Assembly (NCBI GenBank): GCA_024036415.1
Contig: JAMWET010000549.1
Span: forward strand, 62,001 to 126,000
Source: Prochilodus magdalenae
Lineage: Eukaryota > Chordata > Actinopteri > Characiformes > Prochilodontidae
Reading direction: 5' to 3'
Length of the DNA: 64,000 nucleotides
The translations under genes were made by a program, and so were the position numbers. Within the stretch, counting starts at the first letter, position 1. Every line of letters begins with the position of its first letter. Below the pieces are notes generated by a model. The model ran no database searches. It was not told the DNA's origin and saw only the letters and a program-made list of their open reading frames with translations. Shown in pieces: positions 45,900 to 56,665 of this stretch.

Positions 45900-46463
45900 T
45901 GTAGCTTTAACACCACCCTTCACTGGAACTAAGGGTCCGAGCCCAAACCCTTAAAACCCACCCAGAGGATTATCTCCCCTCCCCCAAACTTTACTTTGGG
46001 CATTCCTCCTGGATTCATCCACCCAACCCAGATTCCTCCATCAGACTGCCAGATAGTGAAGCATGACCCATCACTCCAGAGAACCCGGTTCCACTGCTCC
46101 AGAATCCAGCGCTGGAGCTTTACACCCCTCCAGCCGACACATGGCATTGACCCTAGTGATCGCAGGCCTGTGTGCACCTGCTCAGACATGTAGACCCAGT
46201 TCATGAAGCATCTGATGCTCAGATCTTCAGCTGATGTTGCTTCCCGAGACAGTTTAGAACTCCACCCTGTAAGTTTGTGAGGTCTACCGATTGGGGCTGA
46301 GCTGCTTCTGGACTCGTCCCGTGACCGTACGTCAGCTCTTCAGTCTGACCCATTCTACTGCCGGTGTTTGTGTATGTGCTTGATTGATACACCTGTTATT
46401 AATGGGTGTAGCTAAAACACCTGAACTCAATAATGAGGACCGGTGTCCACATACTTATGGCCA
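45900..46463 (-). mobile_element. Tc1-like element, 5' half, with terminal TGGCCATAAGTATGTGGACA
   Basis: The right edge (46442-46463, minus strand TGGCCATAAGTATGTGGACA) is a classic fish Tc1-type terminus. The frame at 45929-46204 encodes LEQWNRVLWSDGSCFTIW, the region of the first catalytic Asp with the usual following Glu-Ser replaced by Gly-Ser, then QSDGGIWVGWMNPGG. The element stops at 45900 (GTAGCTTTAACACCACCC), before the second Asp and the Glu, so it lacks its 3' half. The close relative at 62560-63270 continues from that point. Confidence 0.85.
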
Positions 46464-46557
46464 CTTCTGTGGGCCTTTAGTATGTGCTTTATTTATAAGC
46501 AGCATTTTAATGGAAACCTTCTACGAAGACAGTTCTACAAGTCTCTCTGCAAGCGCG
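46464..46557. other. Unique spacer
   Basis: No feature seen between the Tc1 terminus and the TG repeat. Confidence 0.5.
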
Positions 46558-46634
46558 AGTGTGTGTGTGTGTGTGTGTGAGACTGTGTGTGTGTGGGTGT
46601 TACTGTGTGTGTGTGTGACTGTGTGTGTGTGGGT
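46558..46634 (+). repeat. (TG)n microsatellite, interrupted
   Basis: GTGTGTGTGTGTGTGTGTGTG followed by GACTGTGTGTGTGTGGG and two more TG blocks. The 128-codon plus frame and the minus frame across it are artefacts. Confidence 0.95.
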
Positions 46635-47159
46635 GGTGGAAACATCTGGCTCTCAGATTCTTGGACGCTACTTCTCTTCCCAGGATAGCGCAGTGACAGA
46701 CGGTCAGGAGAGACAGCCTGGGACTTTCAGACACACATACAGGCTCCGCTTCCTCCGTCTTATCCTCTAAACCTTCCTGGCTCCGAATGAAAAGGAATAG
46801 AAATGCCATTTAAATCACTCCGAGCTTCAGCACTGCGGTCTTTCAGTTCGTCTGCGACGCTGGCTGGAACTGCTGAAGCATGAGGAATCTTTTTCTGGAG
46901 AGGTTATTGTTTATTAGTGTTGGCGAAGTAGCACATAACTCGAGCTGTTATTGGTTAACATAAAGATTTCACTCCCAGTGAATATCGCTATCGATTTACA
47001 CACTCATATACGCGTGTGTTATTCGTATGGGAATTCTTATTCATGTTTATAGGCAGATATGCTAATGTTCCCATGTAAATAGATTATGAAGAGGCGTTCC
47101 CTTAGGGGACGGCTTGGGAACACCAACACCTGTATAAGCTGTGAGGTATTATCTTGTGA
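46635..47159. other. Unique sequence
   Basis: No gene or element recognised. Confidence 0.45.
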
Positions 47160-47800
47160 GTGAGGTTGAACACCAGCATGCTCATGGCAAGGAGAGTCTG
47201 AACGAGGCATGATGGTGGGATCACGGATCCTCAGTCCACAGTATCACATGTGTTCCAGGAATGTGTCATACAGGGCATTACCACCCGCAGTGGACAGGGC
47301 AATGGCCGCCCACGGGTGGTTATGATGGTGACAGGCTGCGTCTGGCTGTGACCACATCACATTCAATGCAGGAGACCAATGGGACATGTGAGCAGAAGAC
47401 CTCTGTTTACAGAACCACGCTGGACACAGCGCCTCACCTGGCCTGTGAGGGTGCTAACTGGACCCTAGAGGACCGGCAACAGTGGCGAGTCGTGGTACCA
47501 GTGGCTTGGGCTGATGGTAGGGTTTGTGTATGGTGTAGACTCCATGAAGTCATGGACCCCAGTTGTCAACAAGGCGCTGTGCCAGCTGGTGGTGGTTCCA
47601 TACTGGTGTGGGGTGTGTTCTCATAGCATGGGTTGGGTCCATTGGTCCACCTAAACATGTCATTGATCATCATTGACCTTTTCCCCGCTTGGTGACCATT
47701 CGCAGCCCTTCATGGACTTCATGTCCCCCCACAATGATGGGATACTCCAGCAGGATAATGCAGTGTACCATCCAACCTACCAGACTGGACCCGGTGCTCG
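47160..47800 (+). mobile_element. Tc1-like transposase remnant (second family)
   Basis: The frame 47261-47626 carries ANWTLEDRQQWRVVV, then WADGRVCVW and MDPSCQQGAVPAGGGSILVW, which is the DDE region after the first Asp in a fish Tc1 family. The first Asp's SDES block is mutated (VVVPVAWADGRV). GATACTCCAGCAGGATAATG (47741-47760) corresponds to the LQQDNA block with the second Asp, in a shifted frame. The element ends near 47800 without the last acidic residue or a right terminus. Confidence 0.75.
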
Positions 47801-47939
47801 CTGCTCGACTGGTAAAGCAGTCAGCTCCTTCAGTTAAGAGGGTGTAGTGTAACCTTGGAGATTACATCCACCATCTTACCAGCAGCACTTGGTGTTTTTG
47901 TCGGGTCACCGGTATAAAGGTTCCTATTCACTAAAAGCC
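47801..47939. other. Spacer between Tc1 remnant and LINE fragment
   Basis: No supported feature. Confidence 0.5.
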
Positions 47940-48660
47940 CCGTCCACATGAGACAACAAACCTCACTACTGGTACGAAGGATCAGGAACTCGTTGATCAC
48001 CCCGACTGAAGATGCAGGAAGTCTTGGAGTGATTCTGGATCTGCTATATGAGCCAGTTGTCGTTCTCGGCTCATATAGCGAACCTGACTCGTTCATGCAG
48101 ATTCCTCCTCTACAACATCCGGAGGATACGACCCTTCCTCTCTCAGGAGGCCACCCAGCTGCTGGTCCAGTCTCTGGTCATCTCAAGGCTAGACTACTGC
48201 AACTCGCTCCTGGCTGGTCTTCCTCTACGGGCCATCAGGCCCTGCAACTGGTCCAGAACGCAGCAACCCGTCTCATCTTCAATCTTCCAAAGCTCACCCA
48301 CGTGACTCCACTGCTGCGCTCCCTTCACTGGCTTCCTGGCTTCTTCCTTATGGCAATGGTGAAGAGTCGAGCTGTACCTCGAGCCCTTCGAGCTTCAAGC
48401 ACAGCTCGACTCGACCTGCCATCCCTGAGGACATATTGAGGACAAGCATCCATACTCTTCTCTGTCCTGGCTCCCAGATGGTTTAACTTCCAGCTGAGTC
48501 AAACTGTCTCTCTAGGTATCAGCGCTGGCCCTTGTTCGGGCAGTGTCTGAGCTCATGGCGGGTTCTAGACTCTAACCTTCCTGTACTAGCTGGGGAACAC
48601 TAAGCACAGTCGTGAGTCGCTCTGGATAAGAGCGTCTGCTAAATGCCTTAAATGTAAATC
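47940..48660 (+). mobile_element. L2-type LINE, 5'-truncated, with reverse-transcriptase 3' end
   Basis: The frame 48048-48305 reads NLTRSCRFLLYNIRRIRPFL, then SQEATQLLVQSLVISRLDYC, NSLLAGLPLRAIRP, and the overlapping frame reads LVQNAATRLIFNLPKLTHVT and PLLRSLHWLPG. These are the segments downstream of the catalytic core in fish L2/CR1-clade reverse transcriptases. The 3' tail GTCGCTCTGGATAAGAGCGT, CTGCTAAATGCC, TTAAATGTAAAT is the well-known end of these elements. At least one frameshift near 48245 and the missing 5' part make it inactive. Confidence 0.85.
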
Positions 48661-49960
48661 TGGCTAACAAGCTAGCTAATATTATACAGACTTCTCGAAC
48701 CTCAGCTTGCAGAACCCCATGTTCTCCACACACGGTCTCATAATGTTACTTGCTGTTGTACATAATCTTCTCCTAGCTTAGCCAAACTCGTACACAGCCA
48801 CCCCCTGCTTAGGTCATCTGCATGTTGCGTGATAAACGCTTCAATTCGGATACTAGCCATTCTCACCTACTGCGTAAGACTGAAGTGGGAGATTTCGGAT
48901 GCAGCCTGTGGCTTGGCCGGTGCAGGGGCCGAGAACACGGCCCGGGAAAACCCCAACAAGACCCAAAGACACATAACACCAGCGCAAGGGAACCAGAGGG
49001 CTTCATTCAGATGTGAAGTATCAACCAAATCTTAAACACCAGGCTTACTCAACACAACCCCACCCCCGCCACAAATCCCTGCCACCTTCCATTCCAAAGC
49101 CAGCAGGAACCTGGCTGGTTCAGATTAACCCTCTCCGGCTTTCCCAGTGACCACCAAGCTGCTGCCTGCTACAGTGCTGGAAGTTTCGTCAAGCTGCACT
49201 GCTCGGTGGAGTGCTGTGTTCTCCGGCTGAGCGTGTTCCTATAAGGTAAGGTGTTGGACCTCATGCCGCTGTGAGCTCGTTACAGTAACGACTGGCCAGC
49301 AGGGATGTTTAATTCTGTTACTCTGTTTCCAGAGTGGGTAATCGGGAGAGTCGGGAGACCTCCTGGTGGGCCTGTAGTGTCAGGTGCCGCAGACCTGGGT
49401 TTGACTACACGAAGCTGAAGCCAACGTCGTATCATCGGAGCAGTTGTCCCACTCTGAGCATGCTCAGTAAGTCAGAGGGCGTAAATCCGCTCCCTTGGGG
49501 GTCTGCTGTGGAGAGCCCAGGGGTAGTGGCAAAAGCTGTGGCACCTCCAGGCTGCTCTCCACCTCAGCCAACCACGCTGCCAGCACCTGCTTGACCGTCA
49601 ACCTTGTCCACCATCACTAGTACAGTTAGAAGTCAACCTGCACTATAAGGACCTTCCCGTTCCTCCGGAATGCCCTCTGTGACGGTTCCATGATGTGTCT
49701 CAAAGGCTCTTCCTGCAGTCCTGCTTCTGTCTCAGTGTGTATACAGGGTGCACAGTAAGGGCAAGCATGGGACACCCATGCCAGCGTGCCACCAGTCTGG
49801 TAATCCATATTCTGGTAACCAGGTATGACGAGTTTTTAAGGTGGTCCGTGTTAAGGTGGATTTGTTTCTGTTTCTGAGGTAAGTCATTTAAGGGTCTCTT
49901 GTGTAATCAGAGGCGTAGAGGCACCGTGAAAGATTGGAATTAGAATTTAGTGAAAAGCAC
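48661..49960. other. Unique sequence, no gene recognised
   Basis: 49330-49500 has CTGGTGGGCCTGTAGTGTCA and AGACCTGGGTTTGACTAC, weakly like a SINE head, but without convincing A/B-box spacing. The other short frames lack domains. Confidence 0.4.
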
Positions 49961-51195
49961 TGGGTGGGTGGGTTTCTATTAAAGTGCCAAGGAGTGGAAG
50001 TGCTAGGTGAATGTTTCTAATAAAGTGGCCAGTTAGTGGAAAGTACAGGGTATGTGTTTCCAATAAAGGGGCCAGGTAGTGGAAGCACAATGTAGGTGTT
50101 TCTAATAAAGTGGCCAGTTGGTGGAAAGTACAGGGTAGGTGTTTCCAATAAAGTGGCCAGGTAGTGGAAGCACAATGTAGGTGTTTCTAATAAAGTGGCC
50201 AGTTGGTGGAAAGTACAGGGTAGGTGTTTCTAATAAAGTGGCCAGTTAGTGGAAGCACATGGTAGGTGTTTCCAATAATGTGTCCAGTTAGTTAGTTAAT
50301 GGAAGCGCTAGGTGAGTTTTTCTAATAAAGTGGCCAGGTAGTGGAAGTAGAAGGTGGGTGTTTCTAATAAAGTGGCCAAATAGTGGAAGCACAAGGTGGG
50401 TGTTTCTAATAAAGTGGCCATGTAGTGGAAGTAGAAGGTGGGTGTTTCTAATAAAGTGGCCAAATAGTGGAAGCACAAGGTGGGTGTTTCTAATAAAGTG
50501 GCCATGTAGTGGAAGAACAAGGTGGGTGTTTCTAATAAAGTGGCCAGGTAGTGGAAGTAGAAGGTGGGTGTTTCTAATAAAGTGGCCAAATAGTGGAAGC
50601 ACAAGGTGGGTGTTTCTAATAAAGTGGCCATGTAGTGGAAGAACAAGGTGGGTGTTTCTAATAAAGTGGCCAGGTAGTGAAAGTAGAAGGTGGGTGTTTC
50701 TAATAAAGTGGCCACTTAGTGGAAGCACAAGGTGGGTGTTTCTAATAAAGTGGCCAAGTAGTGGAAGCACAAGGTGGGTGTTTCTAATAAAGTGGCCAGG
50801 TAGTGGAAGCACAAGGTGGGTGTTTCTAATAAAGTGGCCAAGTAGTGGAAGCACAAGGTGGGTGTTTCTAATAAAGGGGCCAGTGAGTGGAAGCACAAGG
50901 TGGGTGTTTCTAATAAAGCGGCCAGGTGGTGGAAGCACAAGGTGGGTGTTTCTAATAAAGCGGCCGGGTGGTGGAAGCACAAGGTGGGTGTTTCTAATAA
51001 AGCGGCCAGGTAGTGGAAGCACAAGGTGGGTGTTTCTAATAAAGCGGCCAGGTAGTGGAAGCACAAGGTGGGTGTTTCTAATAAAGCGGCCAAGTAGTGG
51101 AAGCACAAGGTGGGTGTTTCTAATAAAGCGGCCAGGTAGTGGAAGTACAAGGTGGGTGTTTCTAATAAAGTGGCCAGGTAGTGGAAGTACAAGGT
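49961..51195 (+). repeat. 42-bp minisatellite, about 29 copies
   Basis: Units are GGTGGGTGTTTCTAATAAAG, TGGCCAGGTAGTGGAAG and CACAA with AAGTAGAA, AAGAACAA and CGGCCAGG variants. The left third (49961-50300) is diverged and irregular. From about 50302 the period is a strict 42 bp, which being a multiple of three opens frames of 272-279 codons on both strands. The last units (50900-51150) share AAAGCGGCC, a recently homogenised block. It is the same monomer as at 11771-12288, in opposite orientation. Confidence 0.96.
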
Positions 51196-51757
51196 GAGCC
51201 CTGCCAGTCCATTAATATGATATATATCTGATGCCTGTTCCTCTTATCTCTGGCGTCGCCCCCGCAGCCCCAAACCGCAGCTCGGTGTGTCTCTCTCTCT
51301 CTCTCTGAGAAAGGACGAGTGAAGGTCAGGGAAGAGATCTCATTGGTGTCCGTGATGAGGGGGCTGATAGAGCTCATTTCTGCCAGATTAGCTCTTTCCC
51401 AGTGTGACGTCCAGACGTTTCTCACCAGCAGAGATGGTATCAGACCCCCGCTGAGCCGCTGACCCTTAGAGTCCATTACGCTTCCTTTTAGCGCGGGAAC
51501 ATGAGCGGCAAGGGCAAACGATCACCGCAGCTCAGAGACGAAGGTCATTCCTGCCTGACAGGGCTTTAACTAATGCATCGGCAAACCCAGGCGATGAATA
51601 CGGTGACAGAACTAACGGTAGCGCCAGAGCACCTGCTTCCCCAGCGGACTGACCTCGGGCACCAAGCACACGCTTCCCCAACCGTTCCTTCATCAGCAGC
51701 CTCGGCGTTCAAATCCACCCAGACCTGCGACGGTAGTGTGAAACAGATCTCTGTACA
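51196..51757. other. Unique sequence
   Basis: Includes a short (CT)n at 51291-51306. No gene recognised. Confidence 0.45.
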
Positions 51758-51759
51758 TA

Positions 51760-52967
51760 CAGTATACTGCCAAAAGTATTCACTCCCCCATCCAGATCAC
51801 TGAATCCAGGGGTTCCAGTCACTTCCATGGTCACAGGTGTATAAGCCGAGCACCTGGACGTGCAGACTGGAACGGGTCGCTCTCAGGAGCTCAGTGAACT
51901 CCAGCGTGGGACCGTGATAGGATCCACCTGTGCTACAAGTCCAGTGGTGAAATTCCCTCCTACTAAATATTCCACAGTCCACTGTCAGTGGGATTAGAAC
52001 ACAGTGGGAGTGATCGGGAACGACAGCAGCTCAGCCACACAGTGTTAGACCACGTACAATGACAGAGCGGGGTCAGCGGATGCTGAGGGTCATAGGTCAC
52101 AGAGGTCACCAACTTTCTACAGAGTCCATCACTACAGACCTCCAAACTCCATGTGTCCTTCAGATCAGCTCAGGAACAGTGTGTGGAGCTTCATGGAATG
52201 GGTTTCCATGGCGAGCAGCTGCATTCAAGCCTTACATCACCAAGTGTAGTGCAGAGCGTGGAACGCAGTGGTGTAAAGCTCCACCCCTGGACTCTAGAGC
52301 AGTGGAGGCGTGGTCTCTGGAGTGACCAATCACGCTTCTCCGTCTGGTGATCCGATAGACGAGTCTGGGTTTGGCGGTACCAGGAGAACGGTACTGGTCT
52401 GACTGCACTGTGCCGAGTGTAGAGTTTGGTGGAGGGGGGATTATTGTGTGGAGTGGTGTTCAGGAGTTAGGCTCCGCCCCTTAGTTCCAGTGAGAGGAAC
52501 TCCTAATGCTTCACCAGACCAAGAGACTCTGGACCATTCCATCTTCCCGACTTTGTGGGGACAGTTTGGGGACGGCCCCTTCCTGTTCCAACATGACCGC
52601 ACACCAGTGCACAGAGCAAGCTCCATAAAGACATGGATGAGCGAGTCTGGTGTGGAGGAACTGGACTGGCCTGCACAGAGTCCTGACCTCCACCCGATAG
52701 AACACCTTTGGGATGGATTAGGGCGGAGACTGAGAGCCAGGCCTTCTCGTCCAACATCAGTGTCTGACCTCACAGATGAGCTTCTGGAGGAAGCTGAAAT
52801 TCCCATAACCACATTCCTAACCTTGGAAAGCCTTCCCAGAATAGTTGGAGCAGTTGTAGCTGTAAAGGGTGGAGCATCAGATTAAACCCTATGGATTAAG
52901 AATGGGATGTAGCTCAAGTTCATATGTGTGTGAAGACAGGCGAGCAAATACTTTTGGCAGTATGGTG
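51760..52967 (+). mobile_element. Full-length Tc1-like element with TIRs and TA target duplication
   Basis: Starts CAGTATACTGCCAAAAGTAT (51760) and ends ATACTTTTGGCAGTATGGTG (52948-52967). The ends are imperfect inverted repeats, sharing ATACTGCCAAAAGTATT with small differences outside it. TA dinucleotides flank both ends (51758-51759 and 52968-52969). At 1208 bp it is shorter than an intact ~1.6-kb fish Tc1. Inside is a broken transposase. It lies immediately left of another Tc1 remnant (52985-53480). Confidence 0.9.
52059..52885 (+). pseudogene. Broken Tc1-type transposase
   Basis: Pieces of one transposase in at least three frames. Residues like MTERGQRMLRVIGHRG and QLSTESITTDLQTP (52059 frame) are the N-terminal helix-turn-helix region. 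VELHGMGFHGEQ and LEQWRRGLWSDQSRFSVW (52153 frame) hold the first catalytic Asp. PFLFQHDRTPVHRAS and SPDLHPIEHLWDGL (52448-52885 frame) hold the second Asp and the Glu of the DDE triad, and the C-terminus ends at a stop 60 bp before the right TIR. In-frame TGA at 52351 region and several frameshifts rule out a functional product. The C-terminal half is the best preserved. Confidence 0.88.
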
Positions 52968-52984
52968 TATGTAAATGATTATGT

Positions 52985-53480
52985 CTCTGTCCGGACCATT
53001 CCCAGATGCATAGCAGAGGGACATTTGGTGTCACCATGCCCATAACATGTCCTGCCATTGACAGCCAGCCACCCATCACCTTCCTTTGCAGTGGTTTCAG
53101 GAATGAGACACCCGGACTCCATACCATACCACCGGACTTCACTCTAGTGATGAATCCAGCTTGTGTTGGGATCGGCCAACTGTTGGGTTTGAGGATGGAG
53201 GCCTGGTGGTGACGCTTCAGTTCTGCCCTTGCGACACACTGCCTGTGCTGGTGTGATGATCTGGGGAACCATCTTATACGACAGTCGGCCACCATGGCAG
53301 GGCTTCCACCTGGCATCACTCAGCAGGATAATGCTCACCTGGCAAGAGTTTCCCAGGAATGTCTCTGCCAGACCCCAACACTTCCTTGACCTTCCCGTTC
53401 GCCAGATTCAACGCCAATTGAGCATTTATGGGATCAGCTTAGATGCAATCTTCAACAACCTACAAATAAGAACACACTTA
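52985..53480 (+). mobile_element. Tc1-like transposase remnant (third family)
   Basis: The sequence reads, over several frames, CCATACCACCGGACTTCACT, CTAGTGATGAATCCAGCTTG (the SDES block), GGTGTGATGATCTGGGGAAC (the GVMIWG block), then AGCAGGATAATGCTCACC (QQDNA block, 53319-53336), AGAGTTTCCCAGGAATGTCT and CAATTGAGCATTTATGGGAT (PIEHLWD block, 53414-53433). Order and spacing match the core of a fish Tc1-family transposase. No terminal repeats seen, and the frame is broken repeatedly. Its left edge starts just after the full-length element's end. Confidence 0.75.
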
Positions 53481-53489
53481 TGGAAGAAA

Positions 53490-53803
53490 ATGGTTCTTCA
53501 ATGGGTTCTCCAGCAATGGAACCGGGTTCTACATAGAACCAGAAACACTCAAAGAATGCCTTGCATGATGAAAACGGTGAAATGGCTCTATAGATTGATG
53601 GAGAATGTGTTCTATGGTTCTATACAGCACCAAACAAATGGTTCTGCAATTGCCCCAAGCTTGGTATTCTAGCTATAGCAGAACCCTTCTCAAAAAGGTT
53701 TAACACAGAACCATCGGCAGCATGTTGTCTATCTGAAGAACACCTTTAATCATGCAAGGGTTTCTTTGAGGTTTCTTTACCACAAGAACCATTAAAGAAC
53801 CAT
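53490..53803. mobile_element. MITE with ATGGTTCTT terminal inverted repeats, 314 bp
   Basis: Left end ATGGTTCTTCAATGGGTTCT (53490) and right end AGAACCATTAAAGAACCAT (53785-53803) are inverted copies of each other with two differences. Internal strings GGTTCTACATAGAACCAG and GTTCTATGGTTCTATA are also self-complementary in parts. No coding capacity. Fish genomes carry a MITE of this kind; the class is unassigned. Confidence 0.8.
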
Positions 53804-54650
53804 CTGCTTGATGTTATTTACAGGTACAGGTGGAACCTGGTGGACGTTTAGCAGTGTTGTGTTCCAGATCTACCATCACTCAAAACACAGTATGGAACAT
53901 CATCTACCAGAACTCATAAACGGAGACCTGCCCTAGTGTGGGTTCTAGTTTGTGTTAAGGTTCTTGCTAGTTTGATTGTTCTACTGGATAACGTTTTAGG
54001 GGGTAGTGATTTTCAGGCAGGCCAGAGCAATAAAGCGGAGAGGTGATTGTTCCGTTCGCTCTATGAGGATGCTTTAGCGTGGATTAACGGGATGGAATTT
54101 GTGAAGTTCCTCTAAATGAGCGCAGGCCTGGAAGAGGGACGTATTTACGGCTGGACTGAGGTTTTATGACACTCGTTTAATCCCCTTTGTTCTGGTTATT
54201 GGCTCTTTGATCTCGAGCATCTCCATATTAAGACTAGCCTCCTGCTAATCTCCATTAGAAGAGGAGGATGATGAGCAGATGAATGGAATGTATTCATGAA
54301 GTGGCCTTGTTTCCCTCTCCTCCCTGTTTTTTCCGGGCCTCGTCTCAGTTCCACACTGAAAAGTGCTGCTGCTGTTTCGTCAGACAAAGGCCCTCTCAGG
54401 CGCGTCCCAAGCGAACGGGCTAACTGCGGTGAATCGGCTTAAATCGGCAAGCTAAGAGCAGGAAGTGTCGTTATTGGCTGAAATTAGACTCTTTCCTTCC
54501 CTCTTTCTGCTCGGACACATGTGCTTGTGGTTCCAGACCTTGGAATGTTTGGGAATACCACGGGATGGGGTTTGGCTAATCACAGACTGAGGAGAAAACT
54601 GCAGCGCTGTGAGAGACTTTCTACCGAGGACTAAGAGAGAAGGGACTGGC

Positions 54651-54652
<2 letters not shown>
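53804..54652. other. Unique sequence, partly CNE-like
   Basis: 54010-54420 is dense, mixed motif sequence (CCGTTCGCTCTATGAGGATG, TTATGACACTCGTTTAATCC, CTGCTAATCTCCATTAG). No gene or repeat. Regulatory role unproven. Confidence 0.35.

Positions 54653-54680
<28 letters not shown>
54653..54680 (+). repeat. (TTG)n microsatellite
   Basis: Nine consecutive TTG triplets, then TCTGCC. Confidence 0.96.
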
Positions 54681-54681
<1 letters not shown>

Positions 54682-55107
54682 CTGCCTTTAGTTCAAGCTG
54701 AATAGTTTGAGTGGATACCCCAGGGGAGATCAGAGCTCACCCATATATTACATATAACTGATATATTACAATCATCATATTACTACACGTATGCTGAGTA
54801 ATATGATGAGTTTATGCTGAGTAACACGTATCAGATAAATAATACAATAACATATGGATCACATGTGTCTGTCTGGAGAGGTGGGTAAAGTGCTAAACAG
54901 ATGGTTCTCAACACATACTAGAAGATTCTATTGGTGAGTCCCAACTGTGCAGTTAATACCAACACTAGCTAGTATGTAGTGTGTAGTACAGTAATGATAG
55001 ACACTGCTGTCCAGCCTCTGGGCAATGTGGTAAAAATGGTGGACGGTGATGCGATGGCGGCTGCAGTGATAGTGGGACCAGACTTAGTGTATGAATGTGA
55101 GTTCAGC
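54681..55107. other. Unique AT-leaning sequence
   Basis: No supported feature. Confidence 0.5.
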
Positions 55108-55165
55108 CCTGTATACCTGTAGGAACAGCCTGTATACCTGTAGGAACAGCCTGTATACCTGTAGT
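55108..55165 (+). repeat. Three tandem copies of a 21-bp unit (CCTGTATACCTGTAGGAACA)
   Basis: CCTGTATACCTGTAG occurs three times at 21-bp spacing, the third copy ending in TTCAG instead of GAACAG. Confidence 0.9.
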
Positions 55166-55339
55166 TCAGTAAACAGTGTGTTTGTTTATTTGTGTATTCT
55201 GTAAATAGACCTCTGCTGAAACGGCCAAAGAGAGGTATGATATAAGACTCATCACTTCCTGTAAGTAAGAAGTGATGTAGTGTGCTAATACTGAGTGTTC
55301 TAGCCTGTGGAACTCACACTACTGAAATCAGTACAGAGT
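55166..55339. other. Unique sequence
   Basis: No supported feature. Confidence 0.5.
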
Positions 55340-56163
55340 GTATGCTGTGTAGTGTTAGTGTGTAGTACGGAGTATATACTGTGTAGTGTTAGTGTGTAGT
55401 ACGGAGTATATACTGTGTAGTGTTAGTGTGTAGTACGGAGTATATACTGTGTAGTGTTAGTGTGTAGTACGGAGTATATACTGTGTAGTGTTAGTGTGTA
55501 GTACGGAGTATATAATGTGTAGTGTTAGTGTGTAGTACGGAGTATATACTGTGTAGTGTTAGTGTGTAGTACGAAGTATATACTGTGTAGTGTTAGTGTG
55601 TAGTACGGAGTATATACTGTGTAGTGTTAGTGTGTAGTACGGAGTATGTACTGTGTAGTGTTAGTGTGTGACACTGAGTATATACTGTGTAGTGTTAGTG
55701 TGTAGTATGGAGTATATACTGTGTAGTGTTAGTGTGTAGTACGGAGTATATACTGTGTAGTGTTAGTGTGTAGTACGGAGGGTGTAGTGTTAGTGTGTAG
55801 TACGGAGTATATACTGTGTAGTGTTAGTGTGTAGTACGGAGTATGTACTGTGTGGTGTTAGTGTGTAGTACGAAGTATGTACTGTGTGGTGTTAGTGTGT
55901 CGTATTGAGTATATACTGTGTAGTGTTAGTGTGTAGTACGGAGTATATACTGTGTAGTGTTAGTGTGTAGTACGGAGTATATACTGTGTGGTATTAGTGT
56001 GTAGTACGGAGTATATACTGTGTAGTGTTAGTGTGTAGTACGGAGTATATACTGTGTAGTGTTAGTGTGTAGTACGGAGTATGTACTGTGTGGTGTTAGT
56101 GTGTAGTACGAAGTATGTACTGTGTGGTGTTAGTGTGTCGTATTGAGTATATACTGTGTGGAG
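55340..56163 (+). repeat. 36-bp minisatellite (GTGTTAGTGTGTAGTACGGA), about 22 copies
   Basis: Units of GTGTTAGTGTGTAGTACGGA followed by GTATATACTGTGTAGT, with TATGTACTGTGTGGT, CGAAGTATG and CGTATTGAG variants. The variant block around GTGTCGTATTGAG recurs about 238 bp apart (55901 and 56139), so part of the array was duplicated as a block. Confidence 0.95.
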
Positions 56164-56510
56164 GTATACTTCACATATACTAGTAACATACTAAATAAAC
56201 AGAACTACGTCCTCATTAGTACATAATTACCTGTAACTCCCAATTGAGCGGCTCGTCTTCCAGCAGAGACTACCACCACCATGTTCCTACAGTAACCCAG
56301 TCAGACACACCCCACACTGGGTGTAGGTTCATTTATACACTGAACCAGCAGCTCCAACTAGGTGGCGCTATAGCCATGTTCTACTACAGCGCATAATTAT
56401 TAGTAGCTCCACCTATAAAACTCCAGGTGGGACATTTACAGGTGAGTTTACATCTCCTTTATCAGAAGCACTACCTACATTAACACTAGCAGGAGGAATT
56501 CAGAATCATA
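56164..56510. other. Unique sequence
   Basis: No gene or repeat recognised. Confidence 0.5.
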
Positions 56511-56665
56511 TCTTCCCGTTCCACCTTAAATGGTGCTGCATTCACATTCTGGCGCAGACCTCCAGCTCCTTACCGGCCAGCTTCTAGTTCACATTTACCC
56601 GCTCCACCTTAAACAGTGCAGCAGTGCAGCAACGTAACCACAGCACTATTTAAGGTGGAACAGGA
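56511..56665. mobile_element. MITE-like pair of TTCCACCTTAAAT motifs, second locus
   Basis: GTTCCACCTTAAATGGTGCT (56519) and GCTCCACCTTAAACAGTGCA (56600) are in one orientation. GCACTATTTAAGGTGGAAC (56642-56660) is inverted. The latter two enclose AGCAGTGCAGCAACGTAACC, the same interior as at 10366-10442. The nested, overlapping pairs suggest an element with TIRs plus an extra terminal duplication. Confidence 0.6.

Noticed and set aside
50288..51197. 270-280 codon frames on both strands with a 14-residue repeat
   Set aside because: The 42-bp unit is a multiple of three, so stop-free phases persist along the array. No independent coding evidence.
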